In this document: one piece after another, positions 40,571 to 51,103 of the stretch | Layout of the letters: every line of letters begins with the position of its first letter | Numbering within the stretch: position 1 is the stretch's first letter | NCBI GenBank assembly: GCA_009829735.1 | Contig: CM020620.1 | Location: forward strand, 9,803,794 to 9,867,793 | Reading direction: 5' to 3' | From: Pyropia yezoensis | Lineage: Eukaryota > Rhodophyta > Bangiophyceae > Bangiales > Bangiaceae | Length of the DNA: 64,000 nt | The notes under the pieces: generated by a model | The model's input: only the letters and a program-made list of their open reading frames with translations | The model's database searches: none | Told to the model about the DNA's origin: nothing | Position numbers and translations under genes: made by a program

Positions 40571-43209
40571 TTAAATCCACCCCCGCCGCCGAAAGAAGAT
40601 CATCTGCCCGCAGATGCAGCAGAGGACGACAGCCCAAAACAGCGGGTAGGAGCCAGCCCAATTCAACTCCGGGATACTTACGAAGTTCATTCCGTAAACC
40701 GAGCTGAGGAACGTCATTGGCACGAACAGGACTGACTGTGGGGGAGCAGCCGAGGCCAGGCACATACGGGAGGCAACGACAAGCCACAGGGGTGAGCGAT
40801 GGTGAGCCACAGAGAGAAGAAACGGCGAGCCACACGGACAAGGGCACAGCGTCAGGACACGATCGACAGACCATGGGAAGGGTGGCTTCTCCGCGCGAGA
40901 GCGACATAGAAGCAGCAGAGGGAGGGGGCACACGCCACTTGCGACCCGACACGTCGCGCGCACCCTCCGCGAAGGTCACGGCAAGGCACCCGCCAAAATC
41001 GGCCTCAACGTACGACGACGGTCAGCGTCTTCATGATCTCCTGCATCCGGTTGTTAACGTTGCCAAGGTGTAATTCCATCAATCCACCGACTACGGAACG
41101 GTAGCTCTCCAGAATGTCCACGACTTGCAGCGTGTGGTCCATCACGTCGCGAAGAAAGGGGCGCACGTCCCGACCGCGGTGGGTGCCCCCACCGAGACGA
41201 CGGCCGCTCCCTGTCCGGGACACCCCGCCAACGCCGCCGCCACTGTCGCTGCCCACGCTGGCCGTAGAGTCGACGGCGCGACCGGTGGAGGCGGCGCCGC
41301 CGCTCTCTGGAACCAAAAGCAGGAGCTTGGACAAGACATCTCGCAGCGGCCACACGGTTCGGCGTAGGGCGAGCAGGTCGCGGCGGAGACGGAGGATGGC
41401 CGCCAGCAGCGTGGCAGGAGTCTCCTCAGAAGGTGGGAGGGCCGCGCCGGCCGACGACAAGCCACCCCCACCGCCGCTCCCGCCGCCGCTGCTACCAATG
41501 GAGGGGTCCACCAGCCGACCACCCGCCGACTCCTCGTCCACTGCCCCCCCTACGGCAACGGCCCCACACTCGGCCAAGAGCGCGCCCTCCAGCTCATCCA
41601 CGCGCGAGCCAAAGAATTCACAGAGCAAAAACAGCTGGTCCACCACCGCGTCCATGACCAGGTACACGACGTGTGCCGCATCAGGCAGCGCCCCTCGCCC
41701 ACGAGACAGTACCGTGGCGGTGAGGGCAGCGCGAACGCGCTTGAGCCACGCCCCAGACTGAGACGACGCCTCCGAACGCTCCTGGAAGGAGATGACCACC
41801 GACGCATCAGCGAGGAGGAAGAGCGACACCTGGTTGCTTGTCAGTGCGTAGCCGCTGTCGCCGCCGCCCAGCTCGTGAGAGTGGCAGACCACAAAGAGGG
41901 AGGCGCCATCGCCATAGCGGCCAACGTCACTGCCGTCCGACTCGACCGTGCTGTGGAGAGCGGGGCGAGCCAAAGGGAGCCCGCCAATGACAGGTGCCGC
42001 CGCCCAGTCAGTGACCAGGTCAACCACTGCCGCATCGGCAGCGCCTGCATCGGCGTCGGTCCTGTCGCCGACAGTGGCGGTAAAGATACCGCTTGCTTCT
42101 GCCTGAACCAACTCGTACTGCTCCACCTTCGGTCGCTGCGGTGTCATCAGCACATCCTCGCACGCTAGCGGGTGGAGTCCATACACGCCCGAAAGAGCAT
42201 CCAGCAGAACCGTCCCACCTAAACCGTCGCAGACGCCATTGACGTGGATCCACCTCACGGCCGTGGAGCGTGGCAGCGGCGTCTGCAGGGCAGCAACCAG
42301 GGCCGTCAGTTCGTGCACGCCAAACCGACGCTCCGCAATCGAAGCACCTACATCCACCACCGACGCACAGATGCCGTCGGGGGCGACGTCGATGTCCGCG
42401 TTGTAGGCGTCGCCCGCATCGCCAGCCACGCAGCCGCTGACAGAAGCGAAAGCTGCTCCATCACTCCTACCAATGCTGCCATCGCCCCTCACCGCCGCTT
42501 CCACGTCGCTGCCACTGTCCGCAGCCGCCGCTGCGAGACGCGACAAGGAGCCCCCCGAAGAGAGGCCGCCGGCGCCGGGCGAGCCACACGCCCTGCCGCC
42601 ATCGTCAACAACAGTCAGCGAACGCGCTGCCGACGCTGCCGCCTCTTCCTCCGGCTTGAGGACGGGCACCATGTAGCGCTCGGACGCAGATGGCCGCAAG
42701 CCGCTGCTCTCCGCACGCGCCATGGCGCCGAGGATGGTGGCGTGCAGGCCGCCGCGGCCGCGGCGACGACCCCACCGCCGGGAAGTGCCGGCCGCGGTGG
42801 CCCGGTGGCCGCCGCCGCCGCCGCCACCATGCTCGCCGTCACCTACATCCGCACGGCCGACCATCCGGCTCTGCGCAGGTGCGGGTGGGCACTCCCGAAA
42901 CGGAGACCAGGTACGCCAGCCCATATCCGGGGAAGTGGGAAGGGAATGGGCGCTGCAGGAGAGACCACTGGGGGAGGCGCCACGCTGCACGAGCGGGCGC
43001 AACGGCCGGCCAGACACCGGAAGTGGCACAGCTAAGGGAGGGATAGAGGGTGGCGGTGTCGCCGACACCAGCCCGTCAACGGCGGTCCGCGGCGTCAGCA
43101 GCGGGGTAGACTCGGTTGGGCGAGGGCCCTCCCCTGCCACTGCTGCCTGCTCGCCAACGGCCATGGCAGAGTCGGGAATGATGGACGAGTGCGGTAGGGA
43201 ACAAGCCAT
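40571..43209 (-). CDS. CorA-type Mg2+ transporter, two exons
   Basis: Exon 1 spans 43209 (ATG, MACSLPHSS; an ATG at 43305 is also possible) to 41014. The intron 41013-40736 (278 bp, GTACGT...CCCACAG) is phase 0, and exon 2 spans 40735-40571, ending TAA; product ~786 aa. The first ~300 residues are Ser/Gly/Ala-rich. The CorA soluble domain follows: RWIHVNGVCDG, GVYGLHPLACEDVLMTPQRP KVEQYE, then a long helix ending VNNRMQEIMKTLTVV. Exon 2 supplies VLFVPMTFLSSVYGMNF with the signature GMN at 40693-40685, a second helix YPLFWAVVLCCICGQ and a basic tail. CorA proteins form pentameric Mg2+ channels with two helices per subunit and GMN at the outer mouth. The GMN lies only in exon 2, so the intron is essential to the model. 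Gly-rich insertions within the soluble domain are unusual. Membrane compartment unknown. Confidence 0.9.
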
Positions 43210-43305
43210 GTAGACGGCAGCCTGGTCTGCATCGCCCCTGCACGTCGAAGACTCCAGGGCGCGTCTCGACGGGATCCGAAAAGTGTCAGTGCACGCACGG
43301 AACAC

Positions 43306-43692
43306 AGGCCTTAATGTCTATTGTGCTTCCAGTAAAAAGTGGATGGTGTCGAGTCAAGAGCATGTCATGAAGTACTTCAGGATAGCTTCATGACTTCGAA
43401 CGATTGCGGCACGAACGTCCATAAATTGTTCCACACCTGGAATATTACTGCACATTTGGCCTTGAATGGTACAGTTAGCATTGTACATGTACCCCAAGCG
43501 AGAATTCATTTCAGATGTACAACAACCTGGCAATTGAGCCTTTGTCGGCCGCCTCGTGTGGAACAATATGAAGATCGGGCGTCGAAAATCTGCAGTCGTC
43601 GGCAGCGGGGACATTGTGCCCACCACCGTGGAGAGCACCATCTTCTTCCCCGGGTCCGTCCCTGTCAAGGACACCTTATCGTACCGTGGATA
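43306..43692. other. Divergent intergenic region
   Basis: About 390 bp between the minus-strand CorA gene and the plus-strand four-exon gene, so it should contain both promoters. No motif is clear enough to mark. Confidence 0.45.
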
Positions 43693-45451
43693 ATGACAGA
43701 GCCCCCTCGCGAGCCGTTCCTTGACGTCACGCCCACATCAGCTGCTGATTCGTCAGCAGCGATGACTGGCGGTGCAGCCCCACCGCAGGGGACTCCGGGG
43801 ATTCCTCCTGCAGGTATGCCAGAGCTTTTCCAAGAGCTTCCATATGACTTGATTTTGACGGTGGCTGCTCGCACGAGGCCCCACACTAACTAATAGGATG
43901 CTCATCGCTGCTTTTTTTTGGGGGGTGACATTGTGCCTTTTTGCTCTTCCGACATTGTACCCCATGCCAGAAACCCATCAGCCGCGCGAGGCTCTCGCGC
44001 CACTCGAACCGCAGCTCTTCCCACTTGCGGTGCCTGCGGTCACCAGAAGGTTGGCCGGAACAGAAAGACACGTGATTTTGGTAATTGTGTACTCGTGGAC
44101 GGCAGGGTCCAGTGCCCCGCCTCTCTACTGCCAAGCCATGCGTATTACACTGGCGCACCCTGTGGCGATCGGGCCTGCCTGTGCAAAAAGGCGTACGTCG
44201 TGGGAGATCTATTTACTGTGTGTTTGCTGCTCGTAATTCTGGCTGTCAGATGCTCGCTGTGAGTCTCGTGCTGTTTACCTACTCACTATGTTGTGGCCTG
44301 ATTGCACATGTCTGCTACGTTTCTTTGGCTGATTGGCGTTTTTTTTTTTTTTTTTTGCAGCTGCCGCAAATGCCGCCGTCTTGGGCATGATCAGCAGACC
44401 ATCGCTCTGGACACCAGCTTGTTCAAACGGAACATCACCGCCGCTGGGGTGTCCTTTACCAAGAGGCCACACAATTTTTTATCGTTTAAGCACTACGTCT
44501 GCCAGGCGTCCACGGCGGAATTTTTTTCGCAGGAGGTCAGCCGCGCTCGGGCTGAATATGCTGCCGCAGACGAGGCGCTGAATGCGGCGGCGGCTCGCCG
44601 GACGGATCTCGTGGCGAACATTACAGACGCTGTGACGCCTGTTACGTCGGCCGTTTCCGCTTTGGCGGCGGCCGGATCATCTGCTGCGGCTCTGGCGCCC
44701 CAGAATTTGGCAGCTACGCGCGAGCAGGCTGAATGCGCTGATCTGGGACTGTCGGCGGTGGCCAGCGCGTTGAGCGGGGCCATCACAGCGTCAACGGGTC
44801 GGCCGAACGGGATCACCACCAACGACGCTCCTGCGGCGGCATTGGCCACCCTGTTTGGGCGCCAACAGGCTGCCGATCGAGTGGGTGCTAAGCGCCTGAG
44901 GGACGCCGCCATTGGCCTGTCTGTCCCATCCGAGTCAAATCGCCTGTACGTTCTCAGCGGGCTAGTTGATTGGGCATCTGCAAGGCCGGTTTGTGCGTCT
45001 TTTTACTCCCTTTGCAACGACCTCTTTCTAACAGCACTCGTGGAGCTCTCATTTGTCTCTACTTCTTGGTTTTTATGATGGTCATGTCTGCTGCGCGTCT
45101 TGCGCCGACAGTAACGAGCGAGAGGCTCGTGCAGTTGGGCCGGGGGCTGCTGAGGTTCCCCGGCCGTGATTGCCCCGGCGTCTGCAGCTCTCGCCGAGGG
45201 AGGCGGCCATGGATCTGGCTGAGTACATTTTCCAGGATGAGACGGGTGAACAGCGGGAAGCCTTTCTCGGGCTTGTCACTGATGCTGCCAATAAGTACGG
45301 CATTCGCGGATCCACGTCGGCTGGGTCTGCGGATGTCACCACAGTGACCGACCACCTCCTCTCGGGTATAGACGCAACGGACCGGGCGCGGGCCACCTAC
45401 GTAGCAAGCTGCGGCGACTGGATCCGCATGTTGCGTGCACCGTCGAGCTGA
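43693..45451 (+). CDS. Four-exon gene, unrecognised protein with Cys/His cluster
   Basis: Four exons join in phase: 43693-43813 (ATG, MTEPPREPFLD), 44015-44192, 44361-44988 and 45188-45451 (TGA); 1191 nt, 396 aa. Donors are GTATGC, GTACGT and GTTTGT. The first intron has a CACTAACTAA branch-like site and the second ends in T18-GCAG. Splicing assembles a Cys/His region: TCGACGHQKVGRNRK, GRVQCP, GAPCGDRACLCKKA, then across the junction CRKCRRLGHDQQT, which resembles a multi-zinc module ending in a knuckle-like C-x2-C-x4-H. The remainder is Ala-rich and helical (AEFFSQEVSRARAEYAAADE), with a charged C-terminus (DLAEYIFQDETGEQREAFLG). I recognise no family. Consistent phases, intron sizes (201, 168, 199 bp) and splice signals support a real gene; a nucleic-acid-binding role is only a guess. 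Confidence 0.6.
44339..44360 (+). promoter_or_regulatory. T18 tract and acceptor of intron 2
   Basis: Eighteen T followed by GCAG lead directly into exon 3 of the four-exon gene. Unlike the C-run acceptors in GC-rich genes, the pyrimidine tract here is pure T. Confidence 0.6.
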
Positions 45452-47627
45452 CCTCTGTTTTTTTCTTTTTTGTGTTGTCTCACTTTGGCGCGTAGTAAAG
45501 TTCTGGATGTTGTCAATGTTCACTCGCCTGCAGACGATTGCGTCTGTGAGTGCCAACGGCGCGCTAGTCCCGCACTGCGCGACGCCGCCCGCCACCGATG
45601 CCGCCGCCGCGGTCGCCTCAGCCGCCCCTACCACCGCCGCTGGCGGCCGCAGTGACGGAGCCGCGGCTGCTGCCGGTGTGGTGGTCGCCGTGGGGGCGGA
45701 CACGCCCCCGGTGGGGCCATTTGCCGCCTTAGTCGTAACGGCCGGGGCGGCTGCGGCGGCGGTGACGGCGGCGAGTCCTGCCGTTGTGGGGCCGCCGTTC
45801 CTCCTCGTTGATTGCGCGACCGCCGCCGCTGCTGCGGCTGGCGGGCGACGGTGGGGCCCGTGGGAACGTGGTGGGCGCGTTGGTGGCGTTTCCCCACCTG
45901 GGCGTACCAGTCGGCGGCTCGCCGGTGCAAGGAATGTTTGGGGGGGTGGGGCGGCCAAGCGGGCGGCGGTCCTGGGCGGGGCCGGGGGGGGGGGGGGGGG
46001 GGCTGACCCGGAGCCGCCGGGGGCGGCCCACCTGGCGACAGAGTGACGCTCGGCGTGCTTGTGTTGATGCTCTACCACGCGTTCGACGACGCCGGGCGAG
46101 TGGCGCAGCCGTCGACTTGCGGGTCGCCACGCCCCGCCGCCGCCGGGGCCGACGAGGCGCGAGAGGGGAGGGGAGGCTGGCGGCGCCTGGGGAGAAGGGT
46201 CCTCGCCCGGGGGTGAGAGCGGGGGAAGGGCAGTGCCCCTGATGCCGGCGCTGCTGGGGCGTGGGAGCTCGGGGAGTAGGGCGAGCTGCGCGTTGCAGCG
46301 GGGGCGCCGCTTGCGTGTCACATTCGTGGGCGGCGCTGGGGACGGCGGCCAAGTGGTGGGGGGGTGATGCACCCCGCACTGAATGTGTGGGGGGGTGGTG
46401 CGGCCAAGCAGCCGGCGGTCCTTGGCGGCGCCGGGGGGGGTGGGGGGCGGGGCTGACCCGCAGCCGCCGCGGGCGGCTCACCTCGCGACAGAGTGACGCT
46501 CGGCGTGCTTGTGTTGATGCTCTACCACGCGTTCGCCGGCGCCGTGCGGGTGCCGCCGCCGTCGACTTGCCGGCCGGCGCGCCTTGCCGCCACCGAAGCT
46601 GAGGACGCCGGCCGCCTCCCCGCGCTGGGCCTGCTGCTCGCCCCCGCGGCGGATGTGGGGCTGTGCGTCGGCCGCGGACGACGGGATGGCGCGTGCTCCC
46701 TGCCTTTGTCCGTCGCCCGATTCTACCAAGCTGCCCATGACGATGGTGGGGCGCGGGGGCGCGAGAAGGTCCGTCCAGTTGCTTTTTGTTGAGGTCTGTG
46801 GGGGCGCGAGTGTTGATGCCGTCGTGGACGTCGCGGTCGGGCTGGCATCTTCTCTCCGAATTACAGACAGCAGTTCGTAACCGATTCGGGCCAATCAGGC
46901 CGCGGCGTGGTCTGTGAACGCAGTGTCAGCACCGATTCCGCTTGCTCCTTCGCCGTCATCGGCGGCCGCTTCCGCACCGCTGGGGACCGCCGCGGCCTCT
47001 TGTTGCGCGCCCTGGGGGGCGCGTCGGGGAGCTCTACCCTCGGCTGTGGCTCCTCTGGGTCGGGCGCGTCTCCCTCTCCCCCTTCGTGTGCGGCGCGGCC
47101 GGGCGCTGCGGCTGCGGGTGCTGCGGCACTTGGATCTGTCGCTTGCTGTGCGGGCGCCGCCCTCCTTTCTGCCTGTGCCGTGGAGGCGGCCACCTCCCGT
47201 GGAGTGGGCACCCTGACGACGGGCGGCTGCGGTGCTGTGGGTCCTGGCGACGGCGAGGGCGGCGGCGGGCCGCGTGGGGGCGGCTGTGCCGGGCGCAGAG
47301 GCGTCGGCCGTAGTCAGCCGAGGGCTTGCCGCCGGCGGCGTGGTGGCCGGTCGCGCGGGCGGTGCTGTGTCTGGCGGTGGTCGTGCTGGGCTGAGGGGTG
47401 CTACTGGGGCCGCTGTCGTTGAGCGCTTGCCGCGTGGGGGGGGTCATGCCGCCCCCTCATTGTTCGCCCGCCGGCGGTCGTGGTGCTGCTGGGCCTGCTG
47501 ACGGGGGGGTTGCCGGTGCTGTGGGTGCGGCGGGAAGCCCGGGTGGCGGGGCGGCGGACGTGGACGCGGCAGCGAGTCTCGATGGCGGCAAACAAGGAAG
47601 CGGCTGCGACGGCGGGACCAGGCAAGG
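45452..47627. other. GC-rich stretch left of the retrotransposon
   Basis: Frames on both strands are Ala/Gly/Arg-rich. On the plus strand 45530-46046 reads ASVSANGALVPHCATPP and then Ala/Val-rich residues; 46493-46792 reads VTLGVLVLMLYHAFAGAV. On the minus strand 47211-46861 gives MPTPREVAASTAQAERRA and KRPPMTAKEQAESVLTLRSQ. None is recognisable, and I cannot choose between them. G19 lies at 45984-46002. Confidence 0.3.
45920..46820. repeat. Tandem duplication, ~450-bp unit, two copies
   Basis: GAGTGACGCTCGGCGTGCTT recurs at 46041 and 46491, and GCGGCCAAGC...GGCGGTCCT recurs 450 bp apart, so two diverged copies of a ~450-bp unit lie head to tail. Limits are approximate. Both include a G-run (45984-46002 in the first). 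Confidence 0.65.
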
Positions 47628-47792
47628 TGTAGCAATATGGTTGTCCGTATTGTGACCCTAATATTAGGGGGGCTACTTCTAACCCTTAACTTTCAATTTG
47701 GGAGTCCGTACTGGTCACGGTATCTATAAGTTACGTATGACCAGAGGGACTTGCATCTTGGGGGGGAGGGTAGTTAGTAGTGTCTCCGAGGG

Positions 47793-47799
47793 TTTATAA
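47793..47799 (+). promoter_or_regulatory. LTR TATA box
   Basis: TTTATAA at 47793-47799, conserved in the 3' LTR at 58080-58086, a few bases before a GC hairpin. Likely promoter of the genomic transcript. Confidence 0.6.
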
Positions 47800-47805
47800 C
47801 GAGGG

Positions 47806-47831
47806 GGCCGGCGGCGAATCCACCGCCGGCC
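47806..47831 (+). promoter_or_regulatory. LTR GC hairpin next to TATA
   Basis: GGCCGGCGG (47806-47814) pairs perfectly with CCGCCGGCC (47823-47831) across an 8-nt loop. In the 3' LTR the stem (58093-58101 / 58110-58118) is intact while the loop has changed (CGAATCCA to CGAATTCA). Confidence 0.7.
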
Positions 47832-47992
47832 AAGGTAGAACAACAAACCCCTCCCATTTGGGCTCCCATCTTGGTCCCGTGGCCTGCGCTCCAAGGACAG
47901 CAACCTTGGCCTCCCGGTGACGTTGGTGCCGATCCCCCGTGGTGAGTGTTCCCTGAGAGTGGACGTGTAACGGATACCCTATTGTGCTACAT

Positions 47993-48010
47993 TGGTGGAG
48001 CAGCAGGGGA
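47993..48010 (+). other. Primer-binding site
   Basis: TGGTGGAGCAGCAGGGGA starts one base after the 5' LTR. Its first bases are complementary to a tRNA 3' end with CCA (…CUCCACCA). I do not assign the tRNA species. Confidence 0.6.
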
Positions 48011-48215
48011 CGGGTCTCCGTCACCATTGTGGTGACGCCGTCTTCGGCCCTGGCACACGGATAGGGATCCAGTCCTTTTCTTGTACTCGTGGTGCTGCGA
48101 TCTGTTGATTGTTTTGAGTGGTTGCGTTTGACTGCGATCTACGGTTACTCTCCCCCAACTACCCCCTCGCTCTCCTATTCGTGATGACTGTTACGTCGGT
48201 TGACTGATTGTGACT

Positions 48216-50393
48216 ATGTCTACCCAAGAGACGAGGATCGTTCAAGATGACGGATCGGCGTCGGCGCCGACCCCGGAGCTGAACCCGGGAACCGGGATCG
48301 GTAACTCGATCGACAACATTGAGACGCCGATGCTCCCCGGTGCCGGATCGACGTTTGGTACGGCACGGACGGCCGGGGGCGGTGGACCGCCGCAACTGTC
48401 CTCTGCCGACCTCACGCCGCAGCCACCTTCACCAGGGGACTCCCTGATGGCATCATTGGCTCGCATCGAGGCCCGGTTCACCGGGCTCGACGCCCGTCAA
48501 GAGCGTACGGAGGACGCAATGGCGGTGCTGATGTCAGCACGCCATACGACGGTACCCCGTCGGGTCCCCCCCACACCGGTACGGTTCGAACCGGCCGGAC
48601 TACTTTCGGAGGCCACCAGGGTCAACCCCGGTGTTGCTACTCCTGGACAACCCCCGGACACGGCGGGTTATGGATCCGACTCGTCGGGTGAGTTGGAACG
48701 TAGCCATACGGAGCGCTACGCTCGGAGCACCCAGAGCGGGCTCCGCGGACATGGTCCGGCGGACACTTACGCCGGAACAGAGTCGGCGATGGGGGGAGAC
48801 GGTACCGTCTCCCATTACCCCCTCGACGACGGAAGCCAGGCAACTCGGGTACCCGAGGCGCCGACGCCGGAAGTTCCAGCGTCACTGATGCAAGCGATGA
48901 CAGCGCAGGTTACTGCGAGCTTACTGAAGCGGTTGGAGTCCGATGAGTTCACTCATCAACTGGCGAAGCGACGGGATATCCAGGACGCGGACACGGAGAT
49001 TGTCAACGAAGTCTTCAGGTCGGTACTGACTCCCGAACGATATCGCTTGGAGGACCGATCCACTGCCGTATCGGAATCGATGCGTACGACCTCGCACCGA
49101 GCGATTCGCTCTATGCAGACCCTTATTAAGGGAGTCACTATGTTCGGGGGCCCCAACGGACGCCCGTTGGCAGTCATCGGCTTCTTGACCAGCTTCAAGG
49201 CAGCAGCAGACAAGGCACTCGTCAACGAGGGGCTGGCGCTGGAGATCCTCCCGTTCTTTGTTGACGAGCGGGTTCGAGGCATCCTCTGCCAGGCATCCCC
49301 GATGCCGGGAATGAGGGTCGCAGCCACCCCCATGGATTACCTTGGTACATTGAAGGAGTTGCTTAGCAGCTACCTCAGTGAGGACAAGTGCGAAGACCAC
49401 TATCGGGCCCTTCGCACTGCCACCGCCCAGTCCTGGGAGGATGAGGAGATGTTTGGACGCCGGATCCAAGAGCTCGACTACGAGCTGGGGAAGCTCCTCG
49501 GTGAAGGGGAACTACGGGCCATCCTGTTCGCAGGAGGACCCAACTACGTGCGGATATCCGCACGGGGAGCCAATACGGCCCGGACGAACTTCAGTCGACT
49601 GATGCATATGTGCAAGTCCCTAGGGGACGCCTACCGGGTGCTACACCCGGAATGTGCCTTGGCCCTGAAGCCCAAGGGTGAGGGAGGCAAGCCCAGTCTT
49701 ACCCCGGTACCGAGGCAAGAGAGGGTGGAACGTAAGGCCGCACCAGTACTGGTTGCGACCGAACATACCCCTACCGGTGAGGATGAGCCTCTAGTCGACC
49801 AACAGGGCCACCTGTTGCTACCGGCGACGCCGGTGATTGATGAGCATGGTACGGTAGCGTACATCGCCCCGGCTGGGACTCAGTTCCAGGTCAACGAGGG
49901 AGCGGGTCGGCGCGTCCCGTATGTGCGGACTACGGGGTATGCCCCGGTTACGGGTAACCCCCACCAGCCCCTGCCGACATGGGCAGTACGTGCAGAGGCA
50001 CCTCCGCACATCGCTGGTAGAGCCAACCGGTTGGGGGAGTCCATGTTCCGGCTGGCACCGGGACCCAAGGCCTACCAAGGGGCGGGCACTCGGGCGCCCG
50101 AGGCAGGCAACCGGACCTATGGAGCCAACCCGACGCGGACGCCCGGGACGGCCGGCACGTCCGGATGTATGTTGTGCGGAGACCCCCAACACTGGGTGTC
50201 CTCATGCCCGCTCATCCCGGAGGAGTCTCGACGGGCAGCGGCGCAACGCAAGGCCTCCGTCGGGGGGTATCCGGCCAGAAGCCCGGCACCGGGTAGGCAG
50301 CAAGCTCCAGGAGGAGTACTGGCAGTCGAGGAGGCACCTCCTCTCCCGGAGAGCCCGAACGATAGTACCCGGCCGAGTACGGGAAACGAGTAA
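48216..50393 (+). CDS. gag: Gag polyprotein
   Basis: Uninterrupted 725-aa frame from the ATG at 48216 (MSTQETRIVQDD) to TAA at 50393. The N-terminal third is Pro/Gly/Thr-rich. The middle (about residues 230-480) is the capsid-like helical part with KRLESDEFTHQLAKRR and EDKCEDHYRALRTATAQSW. Near the C-terminus is one zinc knuckle CMLCGDPQHWVSSC (CX2CX4HX4C, about 50167-50208). Gag packages element RNA in cytoplasmic particles. It is the only intact frame of the element. Pol is in a different frame, so a gag-pol frameshift or separate initiation would be needed. Confidence 0.85.
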   Translation: MSTQETRIVQDDGSASAPTPELNPGTGIGNSIDNIETPMLPGAGSTFGTARTAGGGGPPQLSSADLTPQPPSPGDSLMASLARIEARFTGLDARQERTEDAMAVLMSARHTTVPRRVPPTPVRFEPAGLLSEATRVNPGVATPGQPPDTAGYGSDSSGELERSHTERYARSTQSGLRGHGPADTYAGTESAMGGDGTVSHYPLDDGSQATRVPEAPTPEVPASLMQAMTAQVTASLLKRLESDEFTHQLAKRRDIQDADTEIVNEVFRSVLTPERYRLEDRSTAVSESMRTTSHRAIRSMQTLIKGVTMFGGPNGRPLAVIGFLTSFKAAADKALVNEGLALEILPFFVDERVRGILCQASPMPGMRVAATPMDYLGTLKELLSSYLSEDKCEDHYRALRTATAQSWEDEEMFGRRIQELDYELGKLLGEGELRAILFAGGPNYVRISARGANTARTNFSRLMHMCKSLGDAYRVLHPECALALKPKGEGGKPSLTPVPRQERVERKAAPVLVATEHTPTGEDEPLVDQQGHLLLPATPVIDEHGTVAYIAPAGTQFQVNEGAGRRVPYVRTTGYAPVTGNPHQPLPTWAVRAEAPPHIAGRANRLGESMFRLAPGPKAYQGAGTRAPEAGNRTYGANPTRTPGTAGTSGCMLCGDPQHWVSSCPLIPEESRRAAAQRKASVGGYPARSPAPGRQQAPGGVLAVEEAPPLPESPNDSTRPSTGNE

Positions 50394-50710
50394 GAGGAAG
50401 GACGACACGGGGTCGCTGGGGTAACCCTAACAAGCCACCCCGGACTGCCGCGGGGAAAGCCCCACGGAGAGCGCGGTTGAGCCGACGCCGCATCAACCCC
50501 CGGGTACACCTTCCGACCCCGACGACACGGCGTCAGGGGATTAATGACCAACCTCCAAGGTTGGGAGGAGAGGACGGGAAGCCCCGTCACATGGAACCAG
50601 ACAAGGGCCCTGTTCAGGATGCCCGAGCTACACCGGATATTGGTGTAGGCCATGTGCTGTTCACCTTGGAGAACTTCAAGGTATCAGCCACACTGGGGGT
50701 TGACCCCTAG

Positions 50711-51100
50711 TCGACCCGATCGTACTACCCCGTACTGGATACAGGGGCTGGACCTAACTTGATCCGGAAGGATACCCTCCCGGACAAGTGGCTCCCGCGA
50801 GTCAGAGTTGCTCGGGGACCCACGATCAAGGATGCGAATGGTCGTCTCATTCGTACGACCGCAGCGATGTCGCTGCAGGTCACCATCGGGGAGCTTACTA
50901 CGGAAGTTGACTTCCTGGTATGTGAGACGCTATCTGTGCCCTGCATACTGGGGTGCACCTTCATCAACGTTCACGTTGATGCAATCCGGCCGGGCCGGAG
51001 GACCGTCGAGCTGCAAGAGGCCGACGGGACGAAGAGAGGACAGACAGCTATCGTCAGGGACCTGACGCTACAAGGGAGCCACGTTAACGTGGCTGAGGTA
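50711..51100 (+). pseudogene. pol: Pol: aspartic protease segment, bounded by stops
   Basis: The pol frame contains VLDTGAGPNLIRKDT at ~50732-50776, the DTGA active site of a retropepsin, followed by SVPCILGCTFINVHVD. It is bounded by an in-frame TAG at 50708-50710 and TAA at 51101-51103. The frame continues unchanged on both sides (HVLFTLENFKVSA before; KTLRLAKRTRFEPLSE after), so the stops are point mutations rather than gene ends. Confidence 0.75.
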
Positions 51101-51103
51101 TAA

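Larger units (their letters stand above)
47628..47991 (+). repeat. 5' LTR
   Basis: 364 bp, beginning TGTAGCAATATGG and ending GTGCTACA, so the termini are TGTAG...CTACA inverted repeats. Carries a TATA box and a strong hairpin (separate entries). Confidence 0.95.

Noticed and set aside
50393-50710. Programmed gag-pol frameshift signal
   Set aside because: Gag and pol are in different frames, but I see no clear slippery heptamer with a following structure, and pol is already broken, so the mechanism cannot be read from this copy.
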